DNA from: Mycteria americana
Taxonomy: Eukaryota; Chordata; Aves; Ciconiiformes; Ciconiidae
Direction: 5' to 3'
DNA length: 64,000 bases
Assembly (NCBI RefSeq): GCF_035582795.1
Contig: NC_134365.1
Location: forward strand, 210,458,387 to 210,522,386
In this document: positions 36,101-47,285 of the stretch, one piece after another
How positions within the stretch are numbered: the stretch's first letter is position 1
Layout: each line of letters begins with the position of its first letter
The notes under the pieces: generated by a model
Database searches by the model: none
Told to the model about the DNA's origin: nothing
The model's input: the letters and a program-made list of their open reading frames with translations, nothing else
Made by a program: the position numbers and the translations under genes

Positions 36101-36868
36101 GCAAAGAGAATTAAAAGCCTGCATATCCTCAAGATTTGTAGCCATGAATCCTCTCCCAGCTGCAGGCACTCAAGGAAAGGTAACTTTGTTCTCTCTCTCT
36201 TAAGCTCAGTATCAGCATCTAGGAGATTGAGGTTTTAGTCTTACCTCCATGAGAGGTTTGGGGTCAAGTCTCACTCCTGTAAGAGTGCTCCAGTCACTGT
36301 CCTGTTGCCCTGGGCTGCTTGCTATTGGACTTTGCGCAAATAGTCACCTATTCACAAAGTCAAAAGGTGAAACACCTTCTGTCCTTTAGTTCTGTAGTGA
36401 AAGCACAAGAGCAAGAGACTCGCAGTCCAGCCTGGACCACGCTGTTTACAGTCCCTCTGAGCAGCAGCCCCTGCACCCATGACACAGCACAGTGCTCTCA
36501 ATCTCCTCTGTGCAGCACCCAAATGAACCAGAACTCCCTGGAGAGTACCCCAGCCCTCTACCCTTCCTCCAGCAGAAGGCAGTGCATAACCACTCCACAT
36601 GTTTCTAACTGAACATCCTTACACCTGATGGGAAGCGCTTTAAAGCCTACCTAGCACAGCTCTAGCTCATAGCTGGTAAAGACTGCAGGAGTTGGAGTTG
36701 TTGGAGTAGGCAGGCTCCAACACAATGAAAACTTGAAGGGGGGAGAGATGCGAATAGTGCAGAAAGCACATTCATCCCACACCACACATTCCTGTGCAAG
36801 CCCTACCCCCCACAGGCACCAGCTCCATCGGTGCTTCCCTCCACAGCTGCTCATTGAACCGCTGTGCT

Positions 36869-36918
36869 GTGGTGGGACTCCCCACCGGTGGGATGCAAGG
36901 TGGGATCCCCACCTTGCA
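36869..36918. repeat. Two adjacent inverted repeats
   Basis: GGTGGG-actc-CCCACC near 36870-36886 is followed by TGCAAGGTGGG (36894-36904), a 3-base loop ATC and CCCACCTTGCA (36908-36918). The shared GGTGGG/CCCACC words allow alternative pairings across the two hairpins. Confidence 0.85.
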
Positions 36919-39900
36919 CAGGAACCAGGACTCCTCCCTCTATTCCTGCTTAAAATTTTACCTGCAAGGATGGCAAGACAAAGTTACTAAGGGCATGCTA
37001 AGGGAGTACGGGATAGGAGCAACGAGGTCAAGCTGCTTCACGTGCGTGCTTTTGCAGGGACAGACGTGAGATGTGGCTGCTTGCACCATGCTCATGGCAG
37101 GTGACAGGCCAAGGAGAACAGGAAAGGGAGGGAGGGGAACGCAAAGTTTGGTTTCAGTTACTAATCCTCAGCAGGAATGATACAGAAACAGGCAGAGTCT
37201 TGCCAAGACGAGGCACGTCTGCAGACGCATTTGCAGCACACACCTTCTCGCTGTGCCCCAAGACTGCAGGGGAGCATGCAACACCCTGTTCAAAAGGCCT
37301 CCTGCTTCTGCAGGTAGGGCTTTGCTTACACCTGCCGTGGAGCTCCATGTTCAGCTGAAGGAACTGGCCACCACAAATCCTGAACCAACCAACTCTGCTA
37401 ATCAGGTTTTGATACTCCTAACCAGCACTAACTGCTTAAACTTCAGCTGAACACCTCCTGCCCCTCTGCCCAAACCCCAAAACACAGATCAAAACCCAGG
37501 AAGGGAACAAATTTTGCTAGGCTCATCTCATCCAGGAAGGGCTTCACTCACGGTTACTGACCTTGTAGGAGAAGCCTGCCTCATCCCTAGTCTATGTCCC
37601 ACAGCAGGACTCAGTGTACAAGTTTAGCTCAAATAGAGGTGATGGTTCTGATGGTAAAATTACACAGCAAAGCCCTCTGGGCTTTGTAATACAGGAAATC
37701 AAATTTCATAGCCTGCTCTTACATGGGATATTGCATCTACAGATCGCAGAGCAAAAGCCTTTGGTCCATTATCTGTGGTTTTATAAAGAAGGAAATGCAC
37801 AGGACTTGGGGAGAGGGGGTTACTTTTTCAAGGTCCCCAGGCTAGTGGCAGTGCTAGGAAGAAAATACCATTTTCCTGAGCACCAGCCCTCTGCACTGAC
37901 ACAACCCCACACAAGCAAAAGGCTCCCTTGAGGCCTCAGCAGCTAAAATACTGTGAATTTGCAATCAAGAGCTAAGGGAAAATCAACCTGGTTGATCCCA
38001 CTTGTGGGTCAAGAGTTCATTGTTTACCAAGCTGTTATTCTTTGTTTTCATCTGAATCACAGTAAACTCGCTTCTGCCCACGTCTGAAGTCTGAAAGAAA
38101 CAATGCAAGTGGTTAAAACTCTTCCAAAGCCAGAATTGCCTCGCTACTGGGTAAACCCTTTGCACAGTGTGCTAGTTCAGTAACTAAAGAATAACTAAGG
38201 ATAACTAAAGGTTATCACAGTGGTTAAGAGAACTCACTGCTGGGTGATACCAGCTAGAATCCTCTTAGGTAGGAAAACATGATACATTCATACGGCATCT
38301 TTGGAGGAGGTGGGGATTCCACTCCACCTCCACCTATGGCTGACCTTCTTTTCAATGAGTTTGAGGACTGCACTACTGAGATGTTGCTGGAAAGGAACCT
38401 CGTTAAAACCTGTGTTTTAACTTGGTCAGGATGACACTTAGCTGTTTTACTCTTCTTATAAACTCTTCCTTGTATTCCTGGTTTGGAGACTCGAGATAAA
38501 TTAGGACATTCTGTGTTTTCTCACTGGCTGCTCTATTCTTTACAGCCCCATTTATAAAAAGTACTTAGCTGTATCTCGAAGCTTTCAGTAACAGAAATTT
38601 TAAATCCAGAAGGAGCTCATCTAATCTAACCTCATCTTTGGAACAGAACTACTTATATTGTTTTACCGTGTAAACTCAACATCTTCTGCCTGCCTTTGTA
38701 ACGTACTAATGAAATACAGAACAGGATTTTCTGAGATTGCCCAAGACAAATGAGTGAATCACCTCCCAGAGGAACCTGTCACTGTCCACTGAACAGAAAA
38801 GGAGCCTTAGAGATTTGCCTACACTAGATATCTCACTTACCTGGAGCCCTGTGAGAGTAATCCTAAAGTTAAGGGACAGTAGCACACAAACTGAGGACTG
38901 ACTCAGGCAGCAAATATTGATAAAGAACTAAAACTGAGAAAAAACTTACAGAGCGACATGGGTACCAGCTCCTGATGCTATTGCTAAAAGTTATAGCTGC
39001 AGCTGTCTCTTACAGAGACGAGTGCATCTCCACTCCATCCTGCCTGACAAACTCACTTGTGGAATACTTCACCAGTTCTTTGTTCCACATCTACATGGAG
39101 AAGACAGAGGGAAAGTGAGCAGGTCCAAAGCCAGAGCCACTGTGGTGCATCGACAGCCGGCCCTTCCTTCCGTATAACGCTGGTGTTTTCAGAATCTGGG
39201 CGCCGTGCTACTGAGACTCCTCCCAGCCAGACTGAGTCATCGTCAGCCAGCATTAAGAAAAGGATAAAATTAGCTTAGCTATTAGTTGAAATGTTTGGCT
39301 AATAAATAAAACAGTGGGACATTTTTGCTTAACAGTGGATGCAACCACAGACAGAGGTATGTCCTGGCTGCTCGCCTGGATGTAAATACTGCATGGCTAA
39401 AATTACTTGCTTTGTCCACACTCAAAAAAAATCAATTCAGTAGAAACAAGAGAGCTCCATGGAGCTGAGTGTGCATTCAAGACTGTGAGGCCAGGAAGCG
39501 TGAGCTGTGTGTGTCTCGGGCCATCACTTGTTCCTCCAGCACCCTCCCTTCCCATGTCCCCAAGTGCCTTTTGGTTGACATCACATCTCATGTTGAAAGA
39601 GCACTGGGATCTCAGTGGAGAGTCGTGCGCATGGGGAAGCAGAGAAAGACACAGTAAACAGAACATGCTTTCAAAACCAGTATGTCGGACCTGCAGCACT
39701 GGTCCAGCTCGTTTAATGGCTGGCAAAGGAACCACAGTCCGCAGTGTCTGATGAAGGTCATCACTGCCTCAGGCAGGATCCAGATCAGGTCCTCACCCTG
39801 TGCCTTTTCTTGCAGGGAATTCCTGCTGACTCCCGGGATTTTCCCTCCTTTGTGAATAGGTCACAAGGTCTTTCCCTTGCTACAAGCAGGAGTTCACACC

Positions 39901-41056
39901 TGCTAAATCCACCCGGGACCGGAGCACTGAATGCACAAAAGGAGACAGCAGCCCAGGGGATGGGATGGAGCACAGAAGCAGAAAGTTGGACAGACGGTGC
40001 AGTGGGAGGTGGCAGGGAAGAGGTTAAGGGCCGAGATGACTTTGTGAGCACAGAGAAGCAGCAGCACAAGGTTTTTACTGTCCCATGGCAGCAGGGAGGG
40101 TGTGACAGAAAGCTAAACAGTGCACGATGGCCTCATCGGAAAGCAGCCCCCGCTGACTCACCGGCTGAGTCACAGCCTTGCCCGGCCTCTATTCTTTTCC
40201 CAATCAAGGAAACAGCGACTTCCCACAAACTTCTTTTAAGGCTGCCATTTGGATGCTGAGCATTCCTGCACCAAGCCTTCACTCCTTGCAATCCCCTGTG
40301 CCCTTCCATGTCTGTAACCCAGTGGGAAGCACGATCCTTCAAAGCACACAGTGTCCCAAGGGAGGAAACATGCTGCAGCCTCTCCAAAGCAGAAATGGGA
40401 GTTACTGCTGCTCGGCCCATGCAAGCTGTGCCCTGGACGGCAAAAGACAGGCTCTTACAGGAAGGGAGGCAAGGGGAAAATTCAAGCTGGGAGATTTCCA
40501 TTCTGGCACTGAACCTCTGCCCTGCTCAAGGAAAATGCTTGTGTTCATGGTACCATACTGCTTTGAAAGAGGAGATTGCACACCTTGATGCTGTACTTTA
40601 AGGGTGGGCAGAAGATAGCCCCAGAGCCTAGAGTGGGAGACCCAAAAATTCAGGAAAGAAAATTGCTTCAACTAAATTCCCATCTGGACGCAGAAACGAT
40701 CAGTGAGAGCAACAATTAAGAGTAATGTTACAGATGGAAGAAAGGGGAACCAGATAGCAAAGATACATGAGATACATGAGAAGCTTTAAAAAACAGAAAA
40801 ATGACACAGGAAACAGGGGGGAAAAAATCCCTACATTGGCAAGGCTAAGAGAGAGTTTTTAAAGTCCATTAGGAATGTAAGCATTCTTCATAATGCTACA
40901 GGCCAAGAAGTAGATGAGAAAAACATTAACAAGGTTCCAAACAGGCACAAGGTTTCTATAAATGTTTCTGTTCTCTTTCAGGACGCAACGTCTTTTGCAG
41001 TCTTGCAATAATCACAGAGAAGGACCAGCACTTAGGAGAGACCTGCATCCTAGAGC

Positions 41057-41090
41057 ACTGAGATAACATGTTCATAACTGAGATAACATG
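41057..41090. repeat. 14-bp direct repeat, 20-bp period
   Basis: ACTGAGATAACATG occurs at 41057-41070 and again at 41077-41090, separated by TTCATA. A short local duplication. Confidence 0.85.
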
Positions 41091-43773
41091 GTCTCCTGCT
41101 GTGACCCACAAGTAAATACAAAATTGCACTGAGAATATGTACAGGTACCACAAACAATTTGGGATGGTAACTAAGAGGCCATGCCAGTGACACCAGCAAG
41201 GGACTTCTTTTCAAGACAGATGCCTTTAACACAGCCAAACATGTTTATTCGTCTCAGCTCAAAGACTACATGGAATTTTCTAATCCAGAAAGCAACAACC
41301 CTGAGAAGGATTCAAAAGTCACCATGGACACGCACCTGGACTCAAGCACCCAGTAGAGTGGCGTGGGGAAAAAGGCCATTGTGATTCTTGGATAGATAAA
41401 CAACAGCCTAGAAAGCTGGGGGAGGAAAGTTATCTTATTTCTCTATTTACATTAGTGGAGCTGATGCTGAAACAGTTCTTATACTTCTCATGTTGATAAA
41501 TTGGATAGAGAGCAAGAAAAAGCCCTCAAATAATTGGTGGGAGGAAGGAAGGAAACATTCAGTCTGCTTACCTTATCCAAAGGCAGTTGCAAGACTAGAT
41601 TACAAAGTATAAATACCTGGTGAGAAAACAGGCTTTTAAAATTACCAGAGAAAGGCACAACAGGCACCCGTGGTTGGGAATAAAGCCAACTGAAATTAAA
41701 AATAAGGTGCAGTTCTAAACTGTGAGGATAATTAATCACTGGAGGAAACGATCAAGGGAAGTGGTGACTTCTCCTGCTTTTCATGTTTTTCACGCAGTAC
41801 CGAATACCTTCCTAAGAACTGCCACAGTCAAATTGCTCAGCAGAGGAATAACCGAGGGTGCATCCGTGGTGCCAATTACTGTGTGCAAAGAGATCCAAGG
41901 CTTAGCATGCCACAGGAAGAAAGAAGTCTTCATCCTTGAGCTGTGTTGTGATTAGAGCACCCATGGAAAGGGGGAAGACCTGGGGTTTTGTCATTTTCTG
42001 GTTGTTTATGTTATCTGATGACATTTTAATCCATAATCGTGGAATCCAGGAATTCCCACTTACAGATGAGCACCCATCCCATTGAACTTGACTGGGCTTC
42101 CTTCTACATACATGCTCTCTTTCTCGATGAATCTTTAATTCCTTCCCTCACGCTCAGCTAGTCAGCTTCAACAACACAGGGAGAGCATCCCTAAATATCG
42201 AAGCAGCCTAGAGCTGCCTGACTGACGGGGCAATGCTTCTCCACATGCAGGGTCAGCCCTGCTCAGGAAAGAGCTATGGGACATGCCCCGGTGGGGCTGA
42301 GAGGCTGATCGTGGTATCTACAAGTGCTGGATGTGCTCTGAGAATAATTACTGGATGACATTTCTCTGAGCATTTGACCTAGGGGATATATCCTGTTTCT
42401 ATTAGGCCTTGGTGTGAGCAGGATGCCAAAATTGTTAGACCTAAACTAAGTCCAAACAAGTTCAATTTGGGGCAAAACTGTATGTTTAGAGATCTTTAAA
42501 ACCAAATGTTGTGGACCTGTGAAGGTTAGGTGCCTCTGCAACAAGACCGAGTAGGGATTTTCAGGAGTCTGGACTCAGGCACCTCCACTCCACCAATATC
42601 CTTCTTTAGTGCCCAAGTCTTCCAAGGAAACCAAACCTCTGACCATAAAACACGTCTGTAGCTATTTGTACTTCATATTGTTACACACAAGTTGGGGGGA
42701 AGGGAAGCACCTTGGGGTTGTGGGGAACAATTTTGGCCAAAGACACTAAGCCAGTCCTTTATTACTCAAAGAATCATTGCATCTGTTCAGAGTAGGGACT
42801 GTGCTAGTTTTTTAGCTCTCATCTTCAAGTGATCCTCCACACAGAGAATGCTTGCCATTTACTCCTACCCAATAGCAGAAGTCTCTTCAGTTTTTGAGGT
42901 CTTTAATCAGGACTTGATACCTTTCGCCAGACAGATATTAAAAGTGAACAGTGGGCACTGCCCTCAGGACATGTTACTGAGCAAAATACAACATTCTGCT
43001 GCACCAAGACAGTCAAATTAGTGTAACAGTTCCTCCTGATTTAAAATCCACAGATTTATAATCTATGAATAACACCCACCATCATAGGATGATGCACTGA
43101 TTTCAGGCTGCTGTGGTCTCCAGCCCAACAATACTGAATTCCCAACGGCTCAGCTGGGAAGCCAGACTGCTCTGTGAGGTTTGATCTTGCGTCTAAACTG
43201 CCTGTAGTGAAATCTCTCATAAACCCATTTCACAGTCCATGCACCGAGGCTTGAAGATAAGAAAATGCAGCAGTGGATGCTTGGTTACCGACAGGTATAG
43301 CTCTTAGGAAATGACAGAGTAATTATTGTTACTATTTACCTGACTTCTGAGTGAACTTGAACATTTATGACAAGTTGCTTAAAATAACTGGTTTCTTTGT
43401 ATACCAAGAGCCCACTTCTTCCAAGCGCTTTCTCTGGTGCCTTGCTGATCCAAAGGGTGTAATTTACATTGTTGCTGTAGCTCTCCAGATGGCAGTATCT
43501 TTGGGGACCTCTTGTGGGCTCTCTTCTAAATTGCATGCTCAGGAAAATATTTCCGTGTTAATTTGTAAATACATCAGAGCCTTTTACGTCACATGCCCTC
43601 ATGTGGATTTGCAGAAGTTTGATAATAAGATGCATCTAAAAGCAAAAGCAAACACAAGAGAGAAACTGTATTTTAAGAGGGGGAATTTAATGCCCAAGTG
43701 ATGCTCATTTACACTTTGGCTTCTTTACAGAGACAGCAATGAATATACATCATGTAAAGGAGTTCTTTATAAC

Positions 43774-43801
43774 GGGGGGGGGGGGTGGGGGGGTGGGGGG
43801 G
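43774..43801 (+). repeat. Poly-G tract, G12-T-G7-T-G7
   Basis: Three long G runs interrupted by single T bases, strongly predicted to form a G-quadruplex. It lies about 0.4 kb upstream of the CWC15 CpG island. Exact run lengths in such tracts are error-prone in assemblies. Confidence 0.85.
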
Positions 43802-44189
43802 CGGAGGCTTCCTGACCGACAGTGGGGCTTAGGCTAATACAGACCTCTGAGTAAAAAGAATGATTAAGAGGTGTTCCCTCTTCCTCCGGCTGCCTTGTTT
43901 CTGTCTTTTGCCATCCTCCCCACAATGATCCCAACCCTATCTCCTTAATCCCTTCCCTCTTCCATGGCCATTCTCTCATCGTTCCAGTCCCCCTAGCACT
44001 GACACCCAGAGCGAGCACTTTGAAGCCATATAGTGCAGTTTCACATAAGTAATAAACTACCCTTTTCCAAGCCTCCTACATCAAGCTAGCAGCCTCTGGG
44101 CAGACTCCTCTGAGATATGCAACTGGCAAGTCTACCCATGAGATAATTTGCAAGAGAAGACCCAACAGTGGCTCACACCAGTAGGTTCC

Positions 44190-45250
44190 AGTTATGGTTG
44201 CAGCATGTCCTGAGGCCCCCTCTCTCCACCTACCTGTCCCCTGGCTTCCCCTCACCGCACTGGTGAGAGCCCCGCGGCCTGCACAGGCCACCGAGGGGAG
44301 GCCTTGCCCTGGCAGGACCAGCACAGGACCACTGCCTGGTAGCACCTCAGGGCGAGGCCCTCCTCCAGGCCAACCCCGGGCCCGCAGGACGGGCGCCCCA
44401 AGCTCCCTGTTCCGAGCTGGGCTCACCCGACCCCGCTCTGAGGAGGAGGAGAAGGAGGGTAGAAGGAGGCCGCCATTGCTACGCAGACAGCAACGCTGTC
44501 ACAGCGCCTACTGCCACCTCGGTAGCCACCAAGGCGGACACACTCGCCTCCCTCACGTGACAGTCCTGCCAGCCCTCTCTATGGTAAGTCCTCCTTCAGC
44601 GGCGGCTTCCGCCGCGTTGTGTCTATGGTTCCCGCGCGGTGCCTTGTGGGCGTTTGGCGGAATTATGGTGGTGGCGTAGGGGCCTGACTGCGCAGGGTGG
44701 GTGGAGGTTGCGGTGTAAGTAGCCGGGGAGGTGGCGGGTGGGTCGCGCGGGCCTGGCTTGGCCGGGGAGCGCCTGGGAGGGCTGTGTTGGGGTCCCTGGG
44801 GAGGAAGAAGGCGGCCCTGGGGCAGGGGGTGCTGGGGGTCCCCGTGTGGGGACGGGCTGCGGCCGGGTCGGGGGGCCGGGGCACGAAGAGGACCCCCCTA
44901 GGGAGGTCCTCTCCCCCAGGGAGGGCCGCCCCAGGAGCCGGGGCGGGAGCGTTTCTGAGGAGAGCAGCGGAGGGTGGTTGGGTTGGGGGGTGAAGGGGCG
45001 GCCTGCGAGCCCCTCGGCGGAGCTCCAGGTACCGGGCGGTGTGAGGGAACCCGCGGGGTGGAGGCGGGAGGCGCGGTGCTGCAGCCCCGCTCCTGCTGCG
45101 GGCCTGGGTTTCCGCGGGGCGAGTGCTGGGGCGGGCTGCGGCCGGGCCCGGCGCTCGGCTTCGGGCTCCCTGTGAAGGCGGTCAGGAGGGGCCGGCGGTA
45201 GCGCATTGCTGCGCGGCCAAGGCACTTCAGCTCCAGGCCGAGCCGGTCAC
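44190..45250 (+). promoter_or_regulatory. CWC15: CWC15 CpG-island promoter and non-coding first exon
   Basis: About 1 kb of G+C- and CpG-dense sequence lies upstream of the first coding exon, with AT-richer DNA on both sides. It contains a YY1-like GCCGCCAT at 44469-44476 and an Sp1-type GGGGCGGG at about 44,940. Candidate first-exon donors are GTAAGTCC at 44584 and GTAAGTAG at 44715. The first exon is non-coding because the start codon lies in the next exon. Housekeeping spliceosome genes commonly have such TATA-less promoters. Confidence 0.7.
44469..44476 (+). promoter_or_regulatory. CWC15: YY1-like site in the CWC15 promoter
   Basis: GCCGCCAT followed by TG matches the core of the YY1 consensus often found close to the start site of housekeeping genes. 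It precedes the candidate donor at 44584 by about 110 bases. Confidence 0.4.
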
Positions 45251-47146
45251 TATCTCTTGGGTAATAACCCCTGCGTGGCCGGTCCTGTTTTCGTGCAGTG
45301 CTGAAGAATCTCCAGGGCTGTAGTTCTGAAACTTAAGAGGTCAGTGGGTGGTCCCTGAGTGGTTTCAGGTTGTGTTTGGGTCCTTTAAGGCCAAGCCAAC
45401 TACACAGTGACTTCAGAAAGAAGCAGGGACAGTGTTTTCAGGGGTTTGTTAATGCTTCATGAAACGTGCAGCCACATTGGATCTGATTCTTCACCTGAAT
45501 TAATGGATCCCCCTGTTATGTATAGTTAGCACAGATAAGTTCTGAGAGCAAGTGGTTTTCTTGGATCATGGGTCTGGCAGAGTCTGGGCCAAGACAGAGC
45601 TAAAATGTCTTGCTGAGCTCCAGCTGACTTGCACAGCGTCACTGAAAAGCATCAGCAATCCTTGGTCAATGAGCCAAGGCTAGTTACTCTCTCACTTCTT
45701 TTTCAAGGTGTTTCTGTCTGTTACTTTTGGTTTCTGAGTAGTACTTCAGTGGCAGTAACTGTGTTCTGCCTGATGGGATGTTACTTTGAGCCACAAATTA
45801 TTTTATAATTTTAATACTGAAGTCATGTGTTTTGTGATCTCATTAAAAGTGAAAAAATAACAACTAGTGCAATCAGAGCATAAGTAACTTTTATTTGTGT
45901 ATCACAAAAGCATATGAAGCAATGTCATGGGTTTTTTCTTTGCTTTTTAATATTCTTTAATGTGTTCTCTGTCATCCCTTAACATTGAACCTTCTGGCTG
46001 GTAGGACTGATGCCTTTATGTATCTCTGCAGATGTATCTCTCTTGGGTCTTATATATCTTAGTCTGTGGTTAATGGATGTGCGTGTCTTGGTGAGGCAGG
46101 AGTGAACATAGTTTCAGATAGTAGATTTAAGATGATGCTGTTTGATCATGCAGGAGCTTTTTGGTGTCGGTTAACCATCTTAAACCGTTGGCACAGTGGT
46201 TTAGGATTGCAGGTCTCTAGCTCCTGTCCAGCAGCGCTGAACGCAGTGCACACTGACAGGGTGTCTGTGTGGCTGAGGCTGGTTGGAGTCTGTTTCACTC
46301 CTTTGCCACAGAAGAATGGATAGTAGTGATTTTTGGGTGTCAGCTAGTTAATTTTTTAGGACATGCTGGCGGTATGTGAGTTCCTGCAGTTTCTAAATGA
46401 GAGCTGGTGAAAACTTCTGCGTTTGTCCAATCTTTTTTAATTGCACTTTGTTTACATAAGAGTAAAGCTGTTGGCCTTGTGCTACCAGGGAAACATTAAC
46501 CCTAGCCCTTCAGAAGGTTTTGCTGGCCAGCTGGAGCTCTGCTCAGGTCGATCCCAAAGGACTCTGCTGCAGTATTAATGACAGTGCTGTGCCTGTACTA
46601 GAGAACTGAACAGGTCCATGACGAGGGCTGGAACGTTCAAGTTGCGTGATCTTCATCAGTATTTAATTATCAACACTATTCTAGGCATGCTATGGTCTGT
46701 GTCAGCCAGCATTTCTGGTGATGATACCTAGGTATGGTTTGGGGAATAATGGAGGGGTCATTCCCAGTAGGCAGTCATTTTTGGCTATCCTTTTTCAGCA
46801 GAGGAAAGAGTTTAGTTACAAGACTGTACCACTTGCCTTAAGGGTAGGAGACTGGCTCCTGGGCAGTTTTATTTACTTTATAAACGTTGCTTCACGTTCT
46901 TGTTAGAGTCTGTATATCATCTTTCAAACATGTTGGAAAAGACTTTCTTTTGAAAATCTGAATAGATTCTGTCAATTCTGTTAATAAAAAGCTCCTTAAA
47001 TTTTGAGAATCATGAGCCGAGTGATAGCTGGTATTCTGTAGTGGGACTTGTCATTCCTTCTACAGTTCCAGGAACAAAGTGGCTTCTGGTGAATGTCTTT
47101 CGTTGTAAGTTGTAGTAACGACTGTTTTTATCCCTTGATTCTGTAG
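44716..47146 (+). other. CWC15: CWC15 intron 1 (5' UTR intron)
   Basis: The intron runs from the candidate exon 1 donor at 44584 or 44715 to the acceptor ttctgtag at 47146 (or tag at 47149). The first 500 bases continue the CpG island and the rest is AT-rich. No other gene is seen. Confidence 0.6.
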
Positions 47147-47154
47147 TAGTTAAA

Positions 47155-47285
47155 ATGACGACAGCAGCGAGGCCAACATTTGAACCTGCGAGAGGAGGAA
47201 GAGGAAAAGGTGAAGGAGACTTAAGTCAGCTATCCAAACAATATTCCAGCAGAGACCTTCCTTCTCATACTAAAATCAAATACAG
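47155..47285 (+). CDS. CWC15: CWC15 coding exon 1
   Basis: ATG at 47155 opens [20 protein letters not shown], the family's invariant N-terminus, and the exon ends at AAATACAG before the donor GTTAGT (47286). It holds 43 codons plus two bases of Arg44. The acceptor is ctgtag at 47146 or tag at 47149, leaving 5-8 bases of 5' UTR in this exon. Confidence 0.96.

Larger units (their letters stand above)
30166..44185. other. Intergenic region between divergent ENDOD1 and CWC15
   Basis: About 14 kb with no supported gene. All open frames are short and lack domain signals. Notable content: a purine-rich run at 32,550-32,900, a compound inverted repeat at 36,869-36,918, a 14-bp direct repeat at 41,057-41,090, and a G-run at 43,774-43,801. 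In human the corresponding interval holds the retrogenes KDM4D and SRSF8, which I do not find here. Confidence 0.6.

Noticed and set aside
44623-45225. 200-codon minus-strand frame at the CWC15 promoter
   Set aside because: Pro/Arg/Ala-rich frame generated by the CpG island, with other frames open in parallel.
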